Assembly (NCBI GenBank): GCA_034509755.1
Contig: CM067550.1
Location: 17,415,001-17,479,000, forward strand
DNA from: Anisodus tanguticus
Taxonomy: Eukaryota; Streptophyta; Magnoliopsida; Solanales; Solanaceae
Length of the DNA: 64,000 nucleotides
Direction of reading: 5' to 3'
The notes beneath the pieces are model-generated. The model did no database searches. It was not told the DNA's origin and was given only the letters and a program-made list of their open reading frames with translations. The position numbers were made by a program, and so were the translations under genes. This document shows positions 54,986 to 64,000 of this stretch, piece by piece (positions within the stretch are counted from its first letter, which is position 1; each line of letters starts with the position of its first letter).

Positions 54986-56271
54986 TGGGGCTCCATTCTT
55001 ATTTGCCTTAGTGATGGATGGACTGACGCGACAAATCCAAGGGGAGGTGTCATGGTGTATGTTATTCGCAGATGACATAGTCTTGATTAATGAGACTCGC
55101 AGCGGAGTGAATGCTAAGCTAGAGGTTTGGAGATAGACTCTGGAATCTAAAGGGTTCAGGTTGAGTAATGGGAGCGACCTTGAGACAAGCATGGATGTGA
55201 GGCTTGTTACTCAGTTCATTCCAAAGAAAGGAAGCTTCAAGTATCTCGGGTCTATTATACAAGGGGATAGAGAGATTGATGATGATGTCACACATCGTAT
55301 TGGGGTAGGGTGGATGAAATGGAGGCTCGCATCTGGAGTCTTATGCGACTAAAATGTGCCACCAAATCTTAAAGGCAAGTTCTATGGAGCGATGGTTAGA
55401 CTGACTATGTTGTATGGGGTGGAGTGTTGGCCAGTCAAGACTTCACATATCTAAAAGATAAAAGTTGCGGAGATGAGGATGCTGAGATGGATGTGCGGGC
55501 ATACAAGGAGGGATATGATTAGAAATGATGATATCCAGGATAGAGTGAGAGTGGCATCGGTAGAGGATAAGATACGGGAAGCGAGATTGAGATGGTTTGG
55601 ACATGTGTAGAGGAGAGACACAAATGCCCCAGTGCGGAGGTGTGAAAGGTTGGCTATGGACGAGTTCAGGAGGGGTAGAGGTAGGCCGAAGAAGTATTGG
55701 GGAGAGGTGATTAGACGGGATATGGCGCAACTGCAACTTACTGAGGACATGACCTTAGATGAGGGGTTTTGTAGGACACGAATTATGGTAGAAGGGTAGT
55801 AGGTAGTCGAGCGTAGTCCTACTTACGCTTTCAAACTGGTAGTTGTAGTGTTACTATTATAGGCCCGCTTATCCTATCATACTAATAGACGCAGTATTAC
55901 TTTATAGTCCCCTGTAGTTTGATTTTTGTTGCTATGTCCTTTAGTGTACTTTGTTTAGCTTAAATACATGCGCTAGTTACTGCTTACTTTTTCGGAATGC
56001 GCTATCGTGGCTTATTCGCTTTTGATACCAGCATTTTCATACTGTTTTAATTTTTTTTCTAACCGGGTCTGACTGTTTCTCTTGCTCTACTCTTGCTTTG
56101 CTCTTGCTTTGCTTTTGATGTTGCTTTGCTTGTGCTTATGCTCTGTCTTGAGCCGAGGGTCTCTCAGAAATAGCCGGTCTACCTACCAAGGTAGAGGTAA
56201 GGTCTGCGTACACTCTACCCTCCCCAGACCCCACGTTGTGGGATTTCACTGGGTATGTTGTTGTTGTTGTC
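54986..56271 (+). mobile_element. RTE-type LINE 2, strongly 5'-truncated
   Basis: Starts inside RT ('FALVMDGLTRQIQGEVSWCM', 'LFADDIVLINETRS', 'SGVNAKLEVW') and runs to the 3' tail with (TTG)n. Aligns with LINE 1 from about 15700 to 17014. A short in-frame loss relative to LINE 1 lies after 'SKGFRLS'. The 3' end is 59 bases before the first DUF936 exon. No target duplication was found, and its 5' end abuts copia 4. Confidence 0.88.
56150..56271 (+). repeat. Shared LINE/SINE tail at LINE 2 end
   Basis: Same block order as at 16886-17014, with only scattered differences. Confidence 0.85.
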
Positions 56272-56330
56272 GTCTTGACTTTTGTCGGAACATTAGCCTG
56301 AATAAAAAAGTCATTTGTGATGTTCATTAG

Positions 56331-57294
56331 GAAGTTGTACAACAAAGGGGAAATGCACAAAAAATCGCTCTTCAAGCACTAATGGATGCATCAGCTACAG
56401 AAAATCTTGTGCGGTCTCTAAAGTATGTGGAACTTTTGATTATTTGTGTTATTTGTTGTTGTGTTTATTTTGCGTATTACATTTTGACCTGAATTTGATT
56501 TATATATATAACTATGGCTTTGAAGGATGTTTTCGAACTTGGGTAGAGCTGCAAAACCGGATGCACCAGGAGCCTGTTTCGATCAATTTCTTGAGTTTCA
56601 TGAACAATGTGTGCAAGCTATAGCGGAAATGGTATCCATTCAAGCAGCAACAGCTTCAAACGAAACATCACAAAATTCTGAACAAGAGAATGGTGCCCCT
56701 ATTTTACATGAAATAGTGCAGAATTCACTGGAAGAATCACAAAACAACGAATCAAACCCATCGAAGAGGAGAGCTGCACTGTATAAATCCATTGCCGTCT
56801 TTCCTGAAAGGAATGATCAAAAGTCAATTCTTGGAAAGCATTTGAGATCATCATCAAAGGTAACAAAAGGAGCATCAAATACTAACATAAATGAGAATGA
56901 TGAGAACAAGAAACCGGCTTCTTCTTCTTCTTCTTCATCAAAGGTAACAAAAGAAGCATCAAATACTAACATAAATGAGAATGATGAGAACAAGAAACTA
57001 GCTTCTTCTTCTTCACTAAGCAGCAACATTTCCAATATAATCAAATTGGGAAAACAGATTGAGAGCGAATCAGGAAGTTGGTTTATGGATTTTCTTGAAA
57101 AGGCCATGGAGAAAGGGCTGAAAAAGGCGAAAGGAAAAATAGAATCAGATTCTTCTGGCAAAGTCCCTCAATCACTCTTGCTTAAAGTGATCAATTGGGT
57201 AGAAGTGGAACAATTTGATTCGAATAAACGTCCTATTCATCCTAAAGCAGGACAAATTGCAAGAAAGTTGAGGATCAAGGTGAAGAATCCCTGA
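56331..57294 (+). CDS. DUF936-family protein, C-terminal exons only
   Basis: Two exons joined by a 103-base GT-AG intron (56423-56525): 56331-56422 and 56526-57294, giving about 286 residues with no stop. The first exon ('RGNAQKIALQALMDASATEN', 'LVRSLK') and the start of the second ('MFSNLGRAAKPDAPGACFDQ') are the conserved alanine-rich helix block of plant DUF936 proteins. The C-terminus ('GSWFMDFLEKAMEKGLKKA', 'SLLLKVINWVEVEQFD', 'IHPKAGQIARKLRIK') is the conserved end. Between them is a Ser/Asn/Glu-rich linker with a 28-residue tandem repeat. The acceptor TTCATTAG before 56331 is good, so upstream exons are expected, but only LINE 2 and copia 4 lie there. Function of the family is poorly known. 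It is either a gene with a very long TE-filled intron or a 5'-truncated copy; the intact frame favours recent loss or continued expression. Confidence 0.8.
56857..57024 (+). repeat. 84-base in-frame tandem repeat in the DUF936 linker
   Basis: Two copies (56857-56940, 56941-57024) with very few differences, each 28 codons: 'KVTK(G/E)ASNTNINENDENKK' followed by a serine run encoded by TCT/TCA triplets. High identity implies a recent duplication. Confidence 0.95.
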
Positions 57295-58185
57295 GAAAAA
57301 TGAGTGTTTTAAGAAACTGAGATTTATTGTATTGTATTAAACATTCTTTGATAAGTTTATGGAGAGTGTTGTTTTATTTTGTTTTTACTTTCTACCCCTT
57401 TCTATTATTTAGTATAATTACGATAGTTGTAAACTGCAGTACTATATGATACTCTTATAAGCTTATTCATTCAGAAATATATTGCTATAGAAGAAGGTTT
57501 TCTGTTACCTGGAGAATATTGTTCTACTTTTCTTCAACAGTTGACAATTACAGAGAGCAAAATTAGATGGACCAACAGTTGACAATTATAAGATCTTTAT
57601 AGAAGTATACCAATATGACTAGCATAAATCTTAGCTAATTGGAATCACCAACAACATAGATCTTTTGCTTTTACTGTGTGCCGGCAGGAATTTCAAGAGA
57701 TTGTTCGCCTTTTACTGACTACTTTGTTTTACGCGATTTTGGGCCTACCTCATCTTTTTAAATGTCTAATTATCATAGTAGCAGACGTAGATCTGAGCAT
57801 TTGAAGATCTATGTAAAACATAACGAAGCAGTTTCACAAAATTTTCAGACAAAGTAGGAGGATAAAAAAATTTCTACATTTCACACTAATGTCAAAATCT
57901 TCGACCAAATTAACAGCTTCTAACATAAAACTTTTGCTTCTATTGTGTGATGATATTAGATTGCATATTTTCCCATAGATTGATTGGTGCATTGTGAAGT
58001 CTACATGCAATATATAATGAAACAATCTAAGGTAATCTTCTCTCCTTTTATAGATTAGAGCATGTAGCATTTATCGAACTGTTTCCGTAAACGTTGTCTG
58101 ATCCAAAAAGCAAGTCATATTCCATGTTGATCTAACTTTTTTGGGAATAATCAATGAGCAAAAAATTGATTAGAAACAAAACAAA
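57295..58185. other. DUF936 3' UTR and intergenic DNA
   Basis: 'ATTGTATTGTATTAAACA' near 57325-57345 is a plausible poly(A) region. No further gene. Minus ORF 57834-58070 has no family feature. Confidence 0.45.
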
Positions 58186-58243
58186 TGTGTCTGCCGGTCT
58201 ATTGCTTGGAAGACAATTATCCTAACCGTTGGACTACAAACGC
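58186..58243 (-). pseudogene. tRNA-Gly(UCC) pseudogene lacking the T arm
   Basis: On the minus strand: GCGTTTGTAGTCCAACGG, then TTAGGATAATTGTCTTCC and AAGCAATAGACCGGCAG ACACA. This matches plant tRNA-Gly(UCC) through acceptor 5' strand, D arm and anticodon arm (anticodon TCC in loop CTTCCAA) and again at the 3' acceptor strand, but about 14 bases of the T arm, including the GGTTCGA B box, are gone (58 instead of 72 bases). Without the B box and T loop it should be neither transcribed nor functional. Confidence 0.88.
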
Positions 58244-59065
58244 TCGTTGGTTAGCATCTTTGTAATGACTTTTATATACAATAAAACAAGTTCACTCCAT
58301 AAAACCTTGGTTGAGTGGTTGTTACATATTGTATTACATTGTATTGTAATGTATTTGTTTTAACGTTTGAATAGATTGAATCGTTTTTTGTGACATAATA
58401 CTACACATCAGGAATTCGAAGGATGAACTTACATAGAATAAAATAGGATTATTAGATTATTAGCAAGGTAACGATGTGATCTCACCAAATCAGTCGTTAT
58501 ATAAAATGAGACTTTTCGTTGTTACATAACAATAAATTTAACAATATACATAATCTAATTTAAGTAACAATCAAAACAAATACAATAGCTAACAACCATC
58601 CAAACAAAGTATAAAACCCTGATTTCAGTTGATAAAGAGTCTGTTTGGATGGACTTATAACTTAACGACTTATAAGCCAAAAATCATAAGCCATAACCTA
58701 ATTTACAACTTTTAGCTTATTCTTTTTATTTTGACTTAAAATAAGTAGTTAGAAATATTTTTTTATCCTACCCACACAGTACACACAAAAGTACTTACAA
58801 ACTGCTTCCTCCGTCCAATTTTACTTGTCACATACTGATTTTACACTTTTATTAAAGAACTAAAAATATCCTTAATTATTGTTAATTACCTAATAATTAA
58901 AATCAATTAAAACTTATAAAAAAAATAGACAACCAACTAATTAAGTAATGAGTTCTAATAATTCACATATTACCCATAAAAAAATAGTGATGGAAAAAGG
59001 AATTAAAAAATTTAATTTATTAATTTTTAAAGTAAATAACTAAACAACTATTTTTAGTATAGAAT
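58244..59065. other. Intergenic DNA and RlmN promoter region with MITE pieces
   Basis: 58640-58760 resembles a MITE ('GTCTGTTTGGATGGACTTAT', 'CTTATAAGCC'). 58805-58960 begins with a Stowaway-like 'CTCCGTCCAATTTTACTTG'. No clear TATA box; 'TATTTTTAGTATAGAA' lies just before the ATG at 59066. Confidence 0.5.
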
Positions 59066-62000
59066 ATGGGTCGCGGAGGGAGATTGAGTGTGTGTGTGAG
59101 GATGAGGCGAATTCGCTTCTCCAATGGCGGCAGCACCTCTACTTTTCTTGGAACAACAACTTTTCCCTTCACCAATTACACAGCATCTCATCCATTAAAA
59201 CCCAAATCTTTTCTAAAATTGCGTCCTTCAAGAACACCCCTTTTCACCACTCCCCATTATCGTTTAGTTACAACAGCTCAACATTCTTCTTCTTATACCT
59301 CTCACATTCTCTTAACACCTCAAACTAACAACCTTTCTGGTAAATAAATACCCTTTATATTTATCTGCTCAGAGGTGGTTCTTGTTTGTTTTGTTTTGTT
59401 TATGTGTTTACTTTTCTTGTGTCTTTTTCCTATGTAGGAGGTGATGGACAAAATGGGTATCCATTGAAAGACTCGAAAGTGGTATTGAAAGGGATGAGAT
59501 ATACTGATCTTGAGGTATGTGTATTTCAGTTGTTGGTTATGTGGGTCTTTATTTCTGTTATTATTTACTGATCAATTTTTCCTACCTACTTTGCTATTGC
59601 TTTATTTTGGGCCGAGAGTCCCTCTCTACTCCCAGGATAGGAGTTAGGTCTGAATACACTCTAAGCTCCTCAGAACCCACTTGTGGGATTACACTGGTTA
59701 TGTTGTTGTTGGTGATGTGGGTCTTAGTTAGGCTAGTATAAATTTGAGTAAAGTTGAAATCTTGATGGTGATTTAATCTTCTTTACTCTTTAAAGGTTCA
59801 AAATTGTTTGTTTATGTTTTTGAGATTAAACTCACTCACTTGGTAAGTGTATTTCGGTTGTATATTTCAGTTAGGCTAGTATAAATTTTGAGTGAAGTTG
59901 AAATCTTGATTGTGATCTAATCTTCTTTACTGTTTAAAATTGTCTTTTGTGTTTTTGAGATTAAGCTCACTCACTTTCACTTGGTAAGCGTATTTTGGTT
60001 GGTCCTGATGTATATTTTGGTTAACCGGGTTGATATTTGTAGGAAAGCTGCAATCTTGATAGTGATTTAGTCTTGTTTACTGCTTAAAGATTCAAACTTG
60101 TTTTGTGTTTTCGAGATTAAGCTCTGTCTCTAGGTATGTGTATTTGGGTTGTTCCTGTTTGTGTATTTTGGTAAACCTTGTTGAAATTTGAGGAAAGTTG
60201 CAAGCATGATAGGGATTTAGTCCTTATTAATCTATACAGCTTAAAGGTTCAAAATTGTTTTTTTGTGTTTTTGAGATTGAGCTCATTCACTTGGTAAGTG
60301 TATTTTGGTTGGTCCTGCTGTATATATTGGTTAACATGGTTGATATTTGTAGGGAGTTGCAATGTTGATAGTGATTTAGTCTTGTTACTGCTTAAGGATT
60401 GAAACTTGTTTTGCGTTCTTGAGATTAAGGCTAATTTTATGTTGTCGTGAGGCTTTGGTTAGGCCGACTACTATAGGCTAGCTACTTTTAGCTTCTATAT
60501 TGGCCCTTCCACTTTGACGTAGTTTTTGTTTGTATTGGTACTGAATAAACATATCAAATAAAGGCGAGCAGTATAAGCCCTTATCCAGGCTGGGAGTCAA
60601 GCTAGCCTTAACAAATCCGACATAAGCAAAGATGTGTTTCATGGCATGCAAATTTGGGTTGTTCCTGTTGTGTATTTTGGTAAACTTTGTTGAAATTTGA
60701 GGAAAGCTACAATCTTGATAGGATTTAGTCCTCTTTAGTTTTTATTTCTTAAAGGTTCAAAGCTGTTCTGGATTCATGAGGTTAAGCTCCGTGTCATGGT
60801 ATTCGTACTTCGATTGTTCCTTCTGTGTATTTTAAGTTAATCTTGCAGACTTTTGAGGGAAGTTCCAAGATTGAGATTGGTTTATCTTGTTCTTGGCTCT
60901 TGTTTTGGAATTTTGAGATCAGTTTTGATTCTATTGTTTGATGGCCAACCATGGTTATTAATGGTCACGCTGCTTTCTTGTTTAACAGAAATGGGTTCAG
61001 TCACATGGTTATAGGCCTGCTCAGGCTCTGATGTTATGGAAACGTCTGTATGGGGATAATATTTGGGCGCAATGCAGTGAGGAATTAGAAGGTTTATTTT
61101 ACTTTCCCCGTACATATACTATTGCTGTCATCGTTTCTATGAGTGTTGATGGTGTTAATTAGAAGTAAAAGGTTTTTGAATTTTTGTTTGGATCTTTCTT
61201 ATGTGCACTTTGCAGTGTTTACCTATAATTTTGTAGATATTGATCGTAGTTAATGCTGATTTGGCTATGTCTCATCCATGTAACATTACTTTTCCAGGTT
61301 TAAATAAAGATTTCAGGAAAATGTTGAGTGAACATGCTGGATTTAAGACGTTAAACTTGAAAGAAATTCTGACAGCATCTGATGGAACTAAAAAGGTATA
61401 TAGCTTGTGCCATATGTAGAATTTCAGTTATTGGCATATTTATAGTTGGTGCCATCTATTTTGTTTTTGATTCATCACTTAGTAAATATAACTCACAGGA
61501 TCTTACAGATGTTATTCAAGTTAGAAGATGGTCTGGTAATAGAAACTGTTCTAATACCTTGTGAGCGGGGCAGGAACACCGTCTGTCTATCTAGTCAAGT
61601 AGGTTGTGCCATGAATTGCCAGTTTTGCTACACTGGCAGGTAAGCTCTAGCAGCCTTTTAGCGTTTTGGTTGTTTTTCCAACTTACAGCTCCTCAATTAG
61701 CTCCCTTTGTTCAAGTACATAAATCTACTTTGCAGAATGGGTCTGAAGAGAAACTTATCTACTTCTGAGATAGTTGAGCAGGCTGTTTTAGCTCGACGGT
61801 TATTATCAAGTGAAGTTGGACCAATCAGCAACGTTGTGTTTATGGTATGTGTATGATCGAAGTGATTTCCTGAAATGAGCATGTTTGTTTTTCTATATAC
61901 CACCCAAAATTTTACCAGGGTTACCATTTATTAACTTCTGGTGTGCTGAACACCCTAGCTTGACGCAATGTGGTCTGCTTTGCCTAATTTACCAAAGTCT

Positions 62001-62709
62001 AGCTCACTTTGCTAATATTGCCGAAATCTATCTTCCTTGCAACCTTCTCCTAGGGTCATTATTCATGTTGCTCCCTGTTATTTTAATAAGCATCATGGTT
62101 GACTGGAGCTAGTCCTTCTCTTCCACACTATAAAGCTATATATATTATGAAATCTTGCCTGTGATTTTGGCTGTATGCTAATGAGGAATTGGGAATAAAA
62201 AACCTTTTGTCCCTTCTTTCTTAATTATTTTCTGTTTTCTTAAGCAATCAGTATTTGCTATTAGCTAATCATGATCAAATAACTGACTCCAGGGAATGGG
62301 AGAACCACTTCACAACATTGAGAATGTCTTAAAAGCTGTAGACATATTGGTAGATGAACAAGGGCTTCATTTTAGTCCTCGAAAAGTCACCGTTTCTACA
62401 AGTGGGCTTGTGCCCCAGCTTAAACGCTTTCTTCGCGAGTCTAATTGTGCTTTGGCAGTCAGTTTGAATGCTACAACTGATGAGGTATTTCCCTTGAGCA
62501 ATTCAATTCTTGGGATGAAAATGGAGAAACAAATAGCATCATATTTTGATTCACACTAATGAAATATTGCAGGTCAGAAGTTGGATCATGCCAATTAACC
62601 GCAAATTTAACTTGAACTTGCTTCTTGGAACACTAAGAGAGGAGCTTCAATCAAAACACAAGTACAAAGTTCTGTTTGAGTATGTAATGCTGGCTGGAGT
62701 TAATGATAG
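59066..62709 (+). CDS. RlmN-type radical-SAM 23S rRNA/tRNA adenine-C2 methyltransferase, organelle form (3' end outside window)
   Basis: Eight exons, all GT-AG and phase-consistent: 59066-59339, 59438-59514, 60989-61091, 61298-61395, 61509-61639, 61736-61844, 62293-62484, 62573-62709 (373 codons plus 2 bases). Residues 1-90 are Ser/Thr/Pro-rich and basic, like a plastid transit peptide; ATG 59102 is an alternative start in frame. Then 'DSKVVLKGMRYTDLE', 'YRPAQALMLWKRLYG', 'LFKLEDGLVIETVLIP'. The radical-SAM iron-sulfur motif CxxxCxxC (CAMNCQFC) has its cysteines at about 217, 221 and 224, and the conserved cysteine seven residues upstream (about 210) is present. 'VFMGMGEPLHN' is the SAM-binding GGE-like loop, 'RKVTVSTSGLVPQL' and 'LAVSLNATTDE' follow. 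The second catalytic cysteine near the C-terminus is not in the window. In bacteria RlmN makes 2-methyladenosine at 23S A2503 and tRNA A37. Confidence 0.95.
59515..60988 (+). repeat. RlmN intron 2, largely a tandem array
   Basis: From about 59730 to 60900 the intron is made of seven or eight diverged units of roughly 120-150 bases: 'GTGTATTTTGGTTGGTCCTG', 'TGAAATTTGAGGAAAGTTGC', 'AATCTTGATAGTGATTTAGT', 'CTTAAAGGTTCAAAATTGTT', 'GTGTTTTTGAGATTAAGCTC'. One spacer near 60440-60650 is non-repeat. A LINE/SINE tail lies at the 5' side. Confidence 0.85.
59605..59718 (+). mobile_element. LINE/SINE-tail copy in RlmN intron 2
   Basis: 'GGGCCGAGAGTCCCTCTCTA', 'AGGTCTGAATACACTCTAAG', 'CACTTGTGGGATTACACTGG', 'TATGTTGTTGTTGG'. 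Diverged; forward orientation; target duplication not resolved. Confidence 0.75.
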
Positions 62710-62738
62710 GTATATGCCTTGTTTTTTTCTTCAAGAGT

Positions 62739-63174
62739 ATATATTTTAGTCCCCAGTGTATTTCTTGAACATTAATAGTCCTTTATCTTTGTGAAAAAGG
62801 GTCACTTTTGGTCCCATCAAATGGAACAGACTTAAACTAACTGAAATATGAGAGAACTTCATGGAACCCGGGCGGACTAAACAAATAAACAAAAGACGAA
62901 AAGCCTATTCATCTTTAAGCTTTCTAATGAGACATGCTCTAATTTTTGCTATTAGTTTGGTGTCGAAATCAGTCTTCCAAATACTCACCATTGTTGTTAC
63001 CATTTGATCCATCAGGAGGAATCCCCTCGAAATTCAAACTTGAAAATCTAAGTTAAGGCTCCCAAAAAATATCCACTTATCCAGAACTCGAATGCTTTCA
63101 CATTCGCCTTTGATTAAAGATAAGTTGCCAACACACAATATCAGTAAAACAGAAATTGCTTGTAAAAATGATGC

Positions 63175-63230
<56 letters not shown>

Positions 63231-63628
63231 TTCTTTCCGTTTAATTTGTTCTTTTAAGACTACTTTTGGGAATGTTGAGTAAAAAAAAGTAGGAAATAAT
63301 GGGGGTCTGTTCGGAGATGGAAAAGAGCGTTGTTTTTTCGTGGAGTTCCAGGAGAAATTTACATATGAAGAAGTGACTCAAAGAAATCAGAAAGAGAAAG
63401 AGAGGAGGCCTTTTATCAAGGGTTCTCATGTTCTCTTGTCAAATGGGGGAACTGGCAAGATGACGGATTTCCTCATCATTTTGCTATTAAGTTCAGCACC
63501 CTTCCGTTAGAATAATGAATGTGCTGTTAGTTTGGACGTGTTCCGTTTATTGTGACCAAAAGTGACCCTCTTTTGCAAAGATAAGGACTATTTGTGTCCA
63601 TAGATATATCACAATGATCAAAATACAC
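62739..63628. mobile_element. Element with ~90-base inverted terminal repeats (Mutator-like in form)
   Basis: The left 62739-62850 ('TAGTCCTTTATCTTTGTGAA', 'AAAGGGTCACTTTTGGTCCC', 'GGAACAGACTTAAACTAAC') is the reverse complement, with scattered mismatches, of the right 63530-63628. No transposase. It follows exon 8 of RlmN by about 30 bases, i.e. inside the next intron. Long inverted repeats fit Mutator-like MITEs but no 9-base duplication was confirmed. Confidence 0.75.
63178..63229. repeat. (CT)n(CA)n compound microsatellite
   Basis: About twelve CT units run directly into about twelve CA units. A shorter CA tract recurs at 63641-63650 before the second repeat copy. Confidence 0.95.
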
Positions 63629-64000
63629 CCACAGTCATACACACACACAAGGACACTCTTTCTCTCCTTTTAATTGTTTGCTCTTCTAAGTCTATTTGTG
63701 GGAATGTGGAGTGAAAAAATGTAGGTAAATGACGGGGTTCTGTTCATAGATGGAAAAGAAAGTTGTTTTTTTGTGGAGTTTCGAGAGAAATTTACATATG
63801 AAGAAGTGACTCAAAGAAATTAGAGAGAGAAAGAGAGAAGGCCTTTTCATTTTGTCAAGGCTTCTCATGTTTTCATTTCAAATGGGCAAAATGGTAAGAT
63901 GACTGATTTCCTCATCATTTTGCTATTAAGTTCAGCACCCTTCCGTTAAAATGAGTATGCTGTTAGTTTGGACGTGTTCTGTTTAATGTGATCAAAATTC
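63230..64000. repeat. ~400-base direct repeat inside the RlmN intron
   Basis: 63230-63600 and 63655-64000 are two copies in the same orientation ('GAAATTTACATATGAAGAAG', 'TGACTCAAAGAAAT', 'TTTCCTCATCATTTTGCTAT', 'TAAGTTCAGCACCCTTCCGT'). Each is preceded by a CA tract and each ends in the right inverted repeat of the element above. The second copy runs off the window. Confidence 0.88.

Noticed and set aside
61697..62112. ORFs on both strands between RlmN exons 6 and 7
   Set aside because: This is intron; the exon 6 donor and exon 7 acceptor are clear and the protein is continuous across them.

Overview
The window is plant nuclear DNA and almost certainly Solanaceae. It is AT-rich, has spliced genes with GT-AG introns, and is dominated by layered transposable elements. 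The family-level call rests on repeats typical of nightshade genomes: an RTE-type LINE and SINE-like copies sharing a 3' tail that ends in (TTG)n, a tRNA-derived SINE, MITEs whose ends read GTTTGGCCAT, Stowaway-like ends reading CTCCCTC(C/T)GTC, and a tomato-type polygalacturonase-1 beta subunit (BURP protein). I cannot tell Nicotiana from Solanum or Capsicum by eye.

Only three host protein genes can be supported. (1) A complete two-exon gene at 10951-13333 (+) encodes a 634-residue secreted BURP protein with 21 FxxY repeats, the cell-wall polygalacturonase-1 non-catalytic beta subunit. (2) The last two exons of a DUF936-family protein lie at 56331-57294 (+); its upstream exons are not present before the LINE and copia fragments that abut it. 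(3) A gene at 59066-62709 and onward (+) encodes a plastid-type RlmN radical-SAM RNA methyltransferase in at least eight exons; its C-terminal exons lie beyond the window. One tRNA-Gly(UCC) pseudogene lies between genes 2 and 3.

Region by region: 1-1000 holds an LTR tail and a SINE. 1025-5926 is a complete but decayed copia element (-). 6831-8114 is a stack of DNA elements (hAT in a Stowaway-like end; Stowaway in CACTA). 10632-13333 is the BURP gene with a SINE in its promoter and another retro-tail in its intron. 13994-17014 is an RTE LINE (+). 17701-21837 is a rearranged copia (-). 24546-25333 is a hAT element. 25869-31458 is a full-length non-autonomous Tat-type gypsy element (-) with target duplication and an inner SINE-tail insertion. 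32290-36751 is a one-LTR copia (-) inside a tandem-repeat array. 37550-38610 is an L1-like remnant. 43244-50770 is a gypsy element (+) carrying a hAT inside gag and a large solo LTR inside its 3' LTR. 52014-54985 is a copia 3' half (-), 54986-56271 a truncated LINE (+), and the rest is the two 3' genes with repeat-filled introns.

I found no convincing undescribed gene system. The strongest unusual signals are structural: dated nesting events with exact target-site duplications, a copia element whose protease region has been replaced by an inverted and divergent gag fragment, a copia insertion that keeps a target duplication but has only one LTR, and introns of two unrelated genes that are tandem arrays interrupted by the same LINE/SINE tail. 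All alignments were made by eye and no searches were run.
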